A DNA stretch of 64,000 nt from Misgurnus anguillicaudatus (Eukaryota; Chordata; Actinopteri; Cypriniformes; Cobitidae): contig NC_073357.2 of the NCBI RefSeq assembly GCF_027580225.2, forward strand, positions 44,354,001 to 44,418,000, in the 5' to 3' direction. The notes beneath the pieces are model-generated. The model saw nothing but the letters and a program-made list of their open reading frames with translations, searched no databases and had not been told where the DNA came from. Below are positions 11,501-23,500 of this stretch, piece by piece (positions within the stretch are counted from its first letter, which is position 1; the number at the start of each line of letters is the position of its first letter). Made by a program: the position numbers and the translations under genes.

Positions 11501-14500
11501 TGTTTGACAGAAGTTTAGTTTATTAGGCTAATTGGCTGTTAGCATGTTTAAGTATGAAGCTTTTTAACATAAAGCTAACATAATTTAATGTAAAGGTAAC
11601 ACGATTTAGCATAAAACTAGCATGAAGCCAGCAAAATGCACAGAGTAAACATAATGCTAACATGATTTAACATAAAGACAGCATCAAGTTCATACAGTAT
11701 ATAGCTAGGGTGGCCATTCGTGCCAGTTCTGCCGGACACGTCCCGAACATGTTTTCGGGTTCATTCTCCGGAAGTCGCGTTGGTCGACCGCATACGTCAT
11801 CAAGGTTTAATATTTCGGGTTTAATTTCAGAAAAGCTTCCATTACATTTCAAGGTAAGAATGAAACTACAATGATTGTATGTCTTAAAAGAAATAAATCT
11901 TAATTTTCGAATGTATTTTAACTGAAATGTGATGACGTATGCGGTCGAGCAACGCGACTTCCGGAGAACGAACCCGAAAACATGTTCGGGACGTGTCCGG
12001 CGGAACTGGCACGAATGGCCACCCTATATATAGCTAGCATGATTTACCATGAAGCTAGCATGATTTACCTTGAAGCTAGCATGATTAGCATGAAGCTAGC
12101 ATGATTTACCTTGAAGCTAGCATGATTTTGAATAAAGCTAGCATGATTAAGCATGAAGTTAGCATGATTTAACATGAAGTTAACATTAAGCTAGCATGAT
12201 TAAACATGGAGTTAGCATGATTTACCTTGAAGCTAGCATGATTTTGAATTAAGCTAGCATGATTAAACATGAAGTTAGCATGATTTAACATGAAGTTAAC
12301 ATTAAGCTAGCATGATTTAACATGATAAAAACATTATTTATCATGAAGCTAGTATGATTCTAGCACGATTTAGCATAAAGCTAGCATGATTCCAGATTGA
12401 TTAGCATGAAGCTAGGGTGACCATACGTGCCATTCTTCCCCGACGCGTCCTGGCCAAGATTTCGGGTGTGTCTTCCGGAAGTCGTATTTGTCAACCGTAT
12501 ACGTCATAGAGGATTATTATTATTATTACAGAAAAGCAACCGTAACATTTTAAGGCAAGAATGAAACAACGATTGTATTTCTTACGTTTTTAACTGAATG
12601 GTGTATGCGGTCAAAAAATACGACTTCCGGAAGATGCACCGAAATCCTGGTCAGGACGTGTCTGGGAAGAATGGCACATCACCCTAATGAAGCTAGCATG
12701 ATTAAAAGATTCAAACCCTGTGTCTCTACAATATTCTGATGCAGAGATATAAGGCTTTGTTTCTTTTTGGTTGCTAGGGAGAACATTTCTATCCACTAGT
12801 GATTAGTCCTACCCACAATAGCACTTTAGGGACAAAAACCTGGCAAATGTCTTAAAGTAAATCTTCAGAACAACATCTGGTGATGTAGTAAACATAGTTT
12901 TTACAGAAAAAATAACTTTGTTTCATTAAATTATTAGAAAATGAATGCATGCCCGCTTTAAGTTTTGGACACATTAACACTTCGGATATTATTCAATGAC
13001 CTATTGTCAATAACTTGTTGAGAAGTATAAAGATGGGCAAAAGTGGGGTGGTGATAGATTTTTTTTACTGCCGTTGCAAAAAATCTTTCTAAATAATGCA
13101 AAGAACATTCTGTGAAAGTATAATTTTAATATATTTGATATAGACTGAGTAAGGCCATGTCAAAGATTCAAATCAATGTAAAATCAGTGGGTGAAATTAA
13201 ACAGTATTGCTTCTATCTTATAACTAGATTATGAGACTTTTCACAGGGTCAGATATTTCATTTAATTAAAGAAGACCATTAAGGGGGGAGGGGGGCTTTA
13301 AAATTCATAAAATGAACTTCCCTGTCTGCTGCATTTGACACCACAGTTTACAGTGAAAAACCTGGCACTGTTTTTGTTTATGTGGTGCCAACAGCAATCA
13401 ATGTCATCAGTCATCATCTTCCTGCTGCTCCAAAATTAAGTCACATGGACTTTACACTCAGGAAACTGGGTTAAGAAAATCTTAAAGTGCAGTTGTGGCA
13501 AATGCGGTTAGGGACTTTCTTTGCTGTAACATCAACACATGCATGAACACATGCAGAGAAAAACATTGAAATGAAATAAAGTATTACCAAGTCTAAAATC
13601 AATGAATACAGGAAAACGTCTTCTACTCTCTCCAGCAGTGACGGTCTTAGAAGTAAAGTAGGATTTCATACAGACAGCGCACACGCTTGGTCTCTTAAAC
13701 AGCACAATACCAAAATAAAGCTTCAAAAGTAGTATCCAGCAGTACAATCTAAATCCCTCCCCCCCTGCTCAGATTCATCTCACTGCATCATCCCTCGACT
13801 ACTACTGGGGTTTAGTGGATGAAACTTTTCCTGTTCGCTGTTCCTGTGGTGATGTGTTAGTCAGCGGGAGGTTATATTTCTGTGGACAGGAGTCAGGGCT
13901 TGGCTGCTTAGGTGGAGGCGTAGTGTTAGCATGGTGCACTAAACCTATTAACCGCCTTACAGAAAGAAAAAAAATCATCATAACACTGCGCCAAAGCCTT
14001 TCATATGGCAGAGTATCAAGAGAGCCTGAACCTTTTATTTCTTGGGCTCTCCGCTCGCTTCTCTTTGGAATTGCTCCAGCGAAACAGGATAAAGTGCAGA
14101 AAAACAAAGAAAAAATGAAGACGCAAAGAAAGAGAGGGACAAAAACCTCACTGGCTACTTAAATTCTGTCGAGGATGGCCGGGAACATTGAAATTCTGCC
14201 CAAAACCCTGGTGCATTGATCTCAATTTCCACCCTGGCTTGGGTAAACAGCACAATGTGTGCCTACAAATCAAGTAATTAACACTTTAAAAAGCAACTGG
14301 AGCTGAGAATGATTAAGGTCATGTCAAATCTATAATGAAACCAAAGTGTGAGAGGAGGAAAAAGATTGTTTGGTTCCCCTTGGCCTTGTCGAACGCAGCT
14401 ATGCAGGCAGATGAGGACGTCAAAACAAAGTAAGTTAATATGCGCTTCACCTGTCGGGATCGCTGATTATGAAGGCCGTGTTCTAGGCTATTGAAAATGC

Positions 14501-17500
14501 GAGTAAAATGGATCACAAGGGAACACTGATAGGAACCTTGGTGTAGGCGAGGAACATATGCCAAACTATAACAGCTCCAAAATAAATATTGTAAAAGTCC
14601 TATTAAAAAATACAGAGCACACAACCACGATATGAGAATGTGCCAACCATCAAAATAAGTTTAAAAAATATATAAGGTTCAGCAGTTGAGGGAGACCATA
14701 ATTAATATTTAAGCAATAAAAACACCAGGTTTACCTATTAATCGATGTCTCCTAGAGAAACTAATATTTTGCAGAAGAATAATAATAAAACGGTTGGTTG
14801 GTTGACTAGGAGAGATATTACAAAAATTGTTCACCCTTTATATTAAGCTGTGCAAACTGTAAACACCAAATTAGTATTTAGAATTGATCAAGTTATTCCT
14901 AATGCAACTTACATTTATCAATGCACTCGCTCGCATACTAATAATTTTTACTGTGATAATTACAGCTATTTGTTACAAACTATGTAAAATTAAGCTGGAT
15001 AAATGTAGCATAATAAAAATGCATGATAAACAAAAACAGTAAGTGGGGGTTCACTCAAAAAACAATTTACTCACCACGTCAGAACATTTCAGTCTGGTTA
15101 TTGTGGCTTTAAAAGACTTGTACGACGTGAGATGAATAAACTACTTGATTTGCGTGTAGAATGATCACATTACACTTAGGGGTGATTTATTCCTTAATCA
15201 TGCATGACTAGCGGTACATTAGACATTTTAGACAGATAGTTACCTAGTAGGGCCATAAAGCAGATGCATATGGCAAAGAGTGAGCTGAAACTGAGTCCCA
15301 CGTCATCATGGTAGATGGCCAGCGTGACCTCACAATGCCGTCCGCGGTAGCCCTCTGGACAGTGACACGTGAATTTGGAGGGGGACTGTGCCACACAAGT
15401 ACCCCTGTGGCACGGACGACTGGCACAGAGTGTGTACACGCAGAACTTTCCTGTGGAATTTGCCTTGACCATGTGACCAGGTGGACACCTAGGATTGGAA
15501 AAAATGGACCAGGTGAGGAGTAACAATGACAATGTCTAAGTCTCTTATTAGGCATGAAAGCTTATGTTTACAATTAAACAATTTAGTCTAAAAGCTTTCT
15601 GACCCTCCATTGAAAATCTATGTACGGTATACTGTCAATGTCCAGAAAGGTAATAAAAACATCATAAAAGTAGTCCATGTGACATCAGTGGGTCGGATGG
15701 AGTTTGTTGAGGCATCGAAAATACATTTTGGTCCAAAAATAACAAAAATTATGACTTTATTCAGCGTTACGTACGACTGCCGTCTTGTGCACGCGGTTCA
15801 CAACAGACCTGGAAAAGAAGACAATGCTGAATAAAGTCGTTATTTTTGCACCAAAATGTATTTTCGATGCTTCAACAAATTCTAACTGACCCACTGATGT
15901 CACATGGACTACTTTGATGATGTTTTTATTACATTTCTGGACATGGACAGTATACCGTACATAGGTTTTCAATGGAGGGTCAAGAAGCTCTCAGACCAAA
16001 TTCTAAAACATCTTAAACTGTTTCCAAAGATTAGCGGAGGTCTTATGAGTTTGGAACAACATGAGGGTGAGTCATTAGTGACATTATTTTTATTTTTTGG
16101 GTGAACTATCCCTTTAAAGGCGGAGTCCACGATGTTTGAAAGCCAATGTTGATATTTGAAATCACCTAAACAAACACGCCCCTACCCCAATAGAATCTGG
16201 ACCTTCTGTTGATAGACCCGCCCCACACATACGCAACCCGGCAAGAATGTCGGTTAGTAGACATGCTCCTTACTGCTGATTGGCTATAAGTGTGTTTTGG
16301 TAGTCGGCCCGTCTCCTTTTCCAAAGCGTTTTTCAAACATCGTGGACTCCGCCTTTAAGTTGACTATTGAAATAAAGTGCAACCTTTTCTTTCTAAATCC
16401 CTCCACAAAAAACAAACACGCACACAGCACAAAGCATGCTTATTAAACTGATAGAAATTGGGCAGCCTTTCGGCAAGTCTGAAACAATACCCACAGACAG
16501 ACGCACAACTACACAACAGCTCTAGCGGGCATTGCAGCCTGAGAGAAGCGTAGACTATTTCATAGTGAGGAATAACCCACACATACTATATCATGCTTTC
16601 CTATCAGGCTTCGACTCAGGCATGTTTACAGACAACCCAGGGCCAAGGTGCATCAAAGGCTTAGCTAAGTAGAAGCCCCTACAGCGTGTGATGGGTGTCA
16701 TGCATAGTGAGGATTACAGAGGACTTAAGAGCATGAATTTAGGCTTGTTTGCAGAAGAAAGTGAATGTGCTGGTGTGAGAGAAAAAAGGGGCCTTGTTTA
16801 CTCCTGATGCTGTGTCTGTCTGAGTTGATCTAATAATATGTGGTCAGTCGAGACAGAATTACAGATTGAGATAACATTATTTAGTGTAACAGAGATCTTA
16901 AGTAATCACTTATTTCTTTGAAATGATGGTTTTAACTGTTAGCTTTGTATGTGTGCATTGATGGTCTGTCAGAGAAAAAGAAGGTGGAGCGCAGCTGCTT
17001 TTATATTTTCACCAATATACCCCATTAATGTGCATAATGCATATAAAGTTAAATGATTTAGCAATGATTTAGCAGTCAATGCAAGACTGCCTGATGATAA
17101 TGATGACATAAAGGCACTTCTTATTACAAAACAGACCGATCAGTAGCCAGTTGCATGAACATAGCCACTGAGTTGAGACTTTGGGTGAGTCTCAATCAGC
17201 TCCCTTGTTCAGTAGTCAGGGCATTGATCAGGGAGTCGGCCATGTAAAGGCCGTCTTAATCGCAAAATCCTTCCAGTGCACTGGAACGTTCTGTCTCTAA
17301 AAATTCCCACAATGCAACGCAAAAACCAGAGAGCTGCGATGGTCCCTATGTTCCCTTACCAGAAATCACGTGACCTTTTCTGAAGATCACCAACTGAAAA
17401 TGCAACTCAATAAACTTTATGAAATGTGACAGAACTTTTATAAAGACAAATGTTTGTTTAGTTTTAAATATCAGGACCACAATCTACTCAATATTTAAAA

Positions 17501-17529
17501 TAATAGTATTTATTATTTATTTAAAATTG

Positions 17530-17573
<44 letters not shown>

Positions 17574-20500
17574 TTTTATTGCTAGAGGGTGCTCAACAAC
17601 TCGAACGACAACAACAAAGACGTAGCCTGATGATGCTGTAAAGACCGTTGAGTCTTCACCTTCATCTGTCTATAGGATTCGATCTGACAAGACTCCTAAA
17701 TCACGTTCATGGATGATGAAATAAAGTTGTTTGCTAGATGCTTCAAGTACTACAGCTTTTGAATCGCTCAAACACACCCATAAACTGTATAAAACATGGT
17801 AGTGTATGTGACATCACCCGTAGGTTTATGAAGAACATTTTTGAAGCTCAAAGTTGGAAGGGCCTGCCGTCGCCATCTTGGCAGTACGTCACCACACGTC
17901 ACTCATGGATAACCGAAAATAGAAAAAGAGGCAGAACGTGGGTGGAGCTGAGGTGCCTGGTTGCTAAAACCAAGTATAGAGACAGAGCGCAACACGTCAT
18001 AACCTGAAAACCACGCCCACCAGGGGGAAACAATCCATCCGTCTCCATTGACTTTGTATTGCTACCTTCTTGTCATTTCTGGCTTATAACAAAACCAGAA
18101 TAATGCCTAAAAGCTGCTGTGTGACAGGGTGTACAGCTAACAAGCAAAAAAAACAGAAACAAGACCTTATAAGCTTTCGACCCCAAAAAACGTGTGTTTA
18201 AAGACACAAAGTACTACTATGAGTAGAACTGCGCCCACTGGGTTTTACGACTCGACAGCTTATAAAAACCTATTTCTGTTTTTTTTTTTGGCTTGTTAGC
18301 CGTACACATTGTCACACAGCAGCTTTTAGGCGTTATTCCATTTTTTTTTATAAGCCAGAAATGATAAGGAGGCGGCCTCTCGCAATACAAAGTCAATGGA
18401 GATGGTTGGATTGTTTTCCCCCCGGTGGGCGCGGTTTTCAAATTAGCATAACTGTGCTCTGTCTCTATAGGTCTCTGTGGAACAAAAAAGGGGCATTTCC
18501 CAATTTTGGGCAGTTTTCAAACTGGGATTTGGCGTTTTTTTAACCATCCAATCAAGCCATACATCATTATTTTTTAACACCTATTTCAGTTTGAAAACGC
18601 CTCAAAATTGGGAAACGCCTCGTTTTATTCCGCAGAGACCTCCTTCTCAAAAATGCATTTGGGAATCGCCCACTCAATTTGAGCCAATCAGACAAAAAGG
18701 TGGAAAACAGCTGTTTCAGTTTCAAATGCCCCAAAATTGGGAAACGCCTCTTTTTGTTCTGCAGAGACCCCAGTCTCGCTTAAACCACGGCCACCTAGCT
18801 CGATATGAGTGACAAACCACCTGTCACTCAAGTGGCAACACCCTTAATTATGCAGAACTTAAGGCTTAATATAATTCCAATGGAGTTACAAAAAAAAAAA
18901 ATCACCCCGTTCACAGTTGTCATGAAGGGCAAAATAAGCTATATAGACCAAAAACACTTCTTGTTCCAGGCTGTAAACATATTTATTTCTGCTGTAAAGT
19001 TTTTACATGGGGGGGTCTATAGGATTGACTCACTTTTGGAGCCAGTCGATAAATTGCAGTTTTAGTCACTTTCGTGTTGGTGTGTGTGTTTGTGTACCTG
19101 CACTCATGAATTCTCCACAGGTCCACACATGTGAATGGGGGGCTGCATTGGTTTTTCCTGCAGGAATCAGAGGAACAGCCCAAAGACACACCCTGAGAAC
19201 TGACCACTGACACGCCTTCTCTAGTCTGACCCTCCAGAGGAATATATCGCCCGCTGAGTCTCAGGTCTCGCATACAGCCTGTGCCAATGAAAGAGAGAGA
19301 AATGAGTGTATGAGAGTGGCATTCTGTGTACTTTTATTATTTATTTCTATGCATTTCTGTCTATTTATGTCTGTTCCTAAACTTTTTATTATATATTTTG
19401 TATTGCCCAGTTAGGTATCATAAAAATATGCTTTGGCAACATTGTAAATATTTACAATCATACCAATAAAACTTTGCTAAGAGAAACAGAAAAACAATGT
19501 TTTCACAAGTGATCGTGCTATCACAATACAAATATATCATGAACTGTGAATCTGCCTCTTAACATTTAGACTCTCCTGCTACTGTATATCTCATGAACAC
19601 ACATACGTATAGATAAAATGAGCCCGACATGACGACCACATCCACCCATGTCCTCAGCTTTCAAGAGAAGTGCTTTTAGAGTCTATTATAAATACACAAA
19701 GTATATGCCCGAGGCGAACCAGTCCAGCTCTACGTGTGCTGTGTGCAACTCAGCTCTTGCTCTCTTTAATGTCACACTTCTTCATTGCTTCATGCATTTC
19801 TCTACAGCAAAGGTGCATTTGAGGCTATTATAAATTAATCATTCCTATTAATTTTTCATTATTGCCAATACAATAGTGTGTAATCATGACAGATTACAGG
19901 AACTACGCTATAAATTGATAAAGCTGTACAGATTTGTCTGGCACACGTTTTTTATGTTTCTGTGTGTGATGTGCACACTCAATGAATGCAGTTAGTTCTT
20001 TCTCTAAGTGAGGTTAAATTGGATTTAGTGGTAAAATGCCAGTCCACCTCACAGTGGTCCAATATGGGAGCAATTGAATTTGTGACCATGGGACAAAGCA
20101 TTTTTGTTTGCTCAAAATGTCATGCTAAAGTGTTCCATTCGCAGTTTGACATATTAGCCGTTTTATTTAATGCAACCAATTCATTTATTGTACAAATATT
20201 TGCAGAAATCAAATAGTCAGTAGAAGCAGGCTATTTGTCCTGTTTTGAAATTACACATATTATGTGGTGGTTGTTTGTACCAGGTTTGGTTGTAAAGAGT
20301 GGAGTCTAAATGTCTAAAACCACACTGAAAATCTAAATAAAATCTATAGACCCCTTAATCGCCTACGTCACTGTGACGTCACCGCTCTAGCTGGAGGCAA
20401 AAAATAAATAGGAACCCATAGCAGGCACGCTAAAAGTTTGAGGTTTTGACTTTAAATTGTCATCATATTGTGTTTTTGGCTGCCAGAATAGAAGGAACAG

Positions 20501-23500
20501 CACCGAATCCCGGCAGACATTCCTTTATCGAAATCAAGACAACAATTGTGGTTAAATGCAATACGAAGTACATACTGGACCCAGACGATCATAAATAATG
20601 CTAGTGTTTGCAGTGCACACTTCATATCAGGTAAAATAATTTATGCATATGTACTGGCAGTGCTGGGCAAGCTACTTGGAAAATGTAGTAAGCTAAGCTA
20701 CCAGTTACTTCACATTAAATGAAGCTTCACTACACTGAAGCTACCCCCCTGGGAAATGTAGCAAGCTAAGCTACATCAATACTAGCTTGCTACATCCAAG
20801 CTACTTTTAACCAGTTTTATTATGTAATTATTTATTCAGTTTCCATTTATCATTTTGGTAATTATAGGCTATACAAGCATAATGTAGGCCTAGGTACTTC
20901 ACATTATGGGGCGGTTTCCTGGACAGGTCTTATCCTACTCCCAGAATAAAATGCATGTTTGAGCTGCCTTAATTTAAGCAAACCCCTGGCCCTGACATAT
21001 CTTAACACAGGGGTCTCCAACGTGGTGCCCGCGGGCAGTAGGTAGCCTGCACAGAGTCTGTGAGGTGCCCGACAAAGCACATTCTATTAATAGTTTCAAT
21101 TGTAATATTTATTACATGTTTTTATATTAGCTTGGCTTGGTGACATAACCCAATCAGAGGTAGAGCACGAGTCTTCACAGAATGCAAGTGGTAATGTTTT
21201 GTATGAAGGAAGGCTGCACAACTCGAACATACGGGACAAACGACGTCCTGTGTCGATTCAAAATGACGCGCTTATTCTCAAATTCAGGACGACTTCAGAA
21301 ATGTTTGGAAAATTGTAGCTTGTGTGGAAGCTACCTCACTACTTGGCCAAAAAAAGAGCTTAGCTACTGAAAAGCTATTTTATTTAGAAAGCAGCTAAGC
21401 TACCGCCAAGCTACTGAAAAATGTAGTTAAACTACTAGCTTCGCTACTTGTAGTGAAGCTACTGCCCGGCACTGTGTACTGGTGTGTTGGTTTTATCTAG
21501 TACAAATCAGCAAGTTTCTGTTTTATAGGTGAAAGTCACCAACCGCGCTATTTAGCTTAAATATTATACAAACATACAGCGATAGATGTGTGTGCCATCC
21601 TTTGAATGGTCTCTTAAAATAATCCACATTGCTAATCATAGTTAGCCCAGCGATAGGTTACATTAGACAATAAGCTTTGACAAAATTTCCCAAACCACCC
21701 AAAAGTAATTCATATGCTGTCTAGGAAATATCCAAAACCTAGTTAAAATCGCGAGACTTAATTTACAAAAATAGCTGTCACGGTCCCGCAGAATCAGTGA
21801 CTGTACATATTCGGACAGTTCCTAACCTTCTTCTGCATCATGTTTAATAAATTAACCCTAAAACATGCTAGCTTACACTGTCAACATTGCCTCCAGCTAA
21901 GCCCCGCCCACCCGGAGACGTTGCAATGTCTGAAAACAGGGCTTTAAGTGTAAAATACTGAACTTGTCCTTTAAGGGGTCTATATATTAGAGGTCCTTTT
22001 TCAGGGCAAAGACCCCTTAATCGATAAAGATGAAGAGCAGAGACCTCCAGTACATGTATCAAATTAAGACTGGACTTACATACATTGTTATGAAGGTTAC
22101 ATTACAAACATATTAAAATAAACACTTTTGGTACACACAGTCACATAGTGTTAACAAATAACATAATATTTTAAATGTACTTCATAGATTTTAACGTGGG
22201 AACTTAATGCTCTTTATTTTAATCAAGTTTTAACGTTTGTTATTAACCTATTATACCACGGGGCTGTTGAATGCTTTATTCTGATTGGTTGAGAAATTTT
22301 CCATTATTTTTTGAAAACCGCACACTTTACCTGTCAAATGTCTTAAAATAACCACCAGAGCAATGGAATGATTGACTTCAGCCTTTTGAATTATTTGAAA
22401 ATAATGCACACCCGTGGTGAAAATGGCGATTGATTCACTAGATAAGACCGTTTAGAGCCCTTTGAAGCTGCACGGAGACTGCAATTTGGACCTTCGAACT
22501 GTTGAGTTCAATGAAGTCCACTATAAGGAGAAAAATCCTTGAATGTTTCCATCTAATTTTTTTATTTCTTTTCAACTGAATAAAAAACATCTTGGATGAT
22601 ATGTGAGTGGGTAAATTATCAGGAATTTTTTTATGAAAGTGAACTAATCCTTTAAAAAACTTTGGACTATGCCAGGTTGGGTGCATGTAGTCATAAAAGC
22701 AAAAGAAAAGCATGTTAAAAACCCCATTTATTATTTTTGTTAAATAACACCAATTTTCTACTTATAGTTATGTAACTAACAACACAATTAAGCTTTTATC
22801 CATCAAACCAATGACCTTGTGGCTTCTAGCAACAAGCTCTACAGCAAACACCTGTACCTCACCTTGAAAGCTCTTGTTGTGTCCTGAGGGGAATGAGTTG
22901 CCCAGCATCACCACAGCTGGATCGATAACAATCTCTCGACTGCGACCCGGTGAGCCCGTAACCTCTCGTCTTCCACCCCCACCGTCCAGCCGCAGGGTCA
23001 ACTCATTGTCATGGCGATCTAAATGAACATCATGCCATTCTCCATTGTCTACACGATACGAGGGCATCGTCAGGTTGAAGTCCCCATCGCCAAGGTTGTA
23101 GAAGACGGTTAACAGACCCTGGTAGATCTAAAAAAATTTAACAGATTATTGTAAGTGAATAAATTCAATTAGGGATTATCTGTGGAATCTGGAGAAAATA
23201 AAGTGCCGGAGACAAAGAACAAATAGGAAAATAATTAAAAATATGAAAACAGCTTGATGGAGAAAGAGAGGTACAGAGGAAAGATAGGCTATATGTGATG
23301 AAATGAAAAAGCATTAGGGACTGAAGACATCAGACAGGGCAGGATCTGATAAGACTCTACTGAGCACTAACAGAATTAAACATATCAGGCCTTTAATTGG
23401 AGATGGAGGGAGCAGGGAATTCAATGTGGTGTCAATTTGATTTGCCACTGTAGTTTTATGCTCTTCTCTTATTCTCTAGTGGTCAGCCGAGAGACTTTCT

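Larger units (their letters stand above)
1985..15243 (-). other. 13.3 kb intron splitting the transmembrane helix; transposon-rich
   Basis: The named repeats inside are listed separately. In the remaining stretches (1985-2859, 4119-6221, 6342-7611, 9436-11529 and 12686-15243) I see AT-rich sequence with a (CT)n patch near 5163-5183, a right-end fragment of the TTAA MITE family near 9755-9822, and no supportable exon. Confidence 0.75.
15489..19097 (-). other. Intron, 3.6 kb
   Basis: Holds the fold-back repeats listed separately. The stretch 16360-17760 contains an (AT)n run at about 17533-17569 and otherwise unremarkable AT-rich sequence. Confidence 0.75.
19279..22862 (-). other. Intron, 3.6 kb
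   Basis: Contains the nested elements 20347-21987 and 20658-21474. 19279-20346 shows nothing beyond AT-rich sequence. 22255-22440 carries a short repeat-like piece beginning CACGGGGCTGTTGAATGC, a word also present near 11137. A right-end fragment of the TTAA MITE family lies at about 22590-22653. Confidence 0.7.

Noticed and set aside
13802..14162. Overlapping 101- and 115-codon open frames on both strands
   Set aside because: No recognisable domain, splice signals or conservation evidence. Lies within a cadherin intron.
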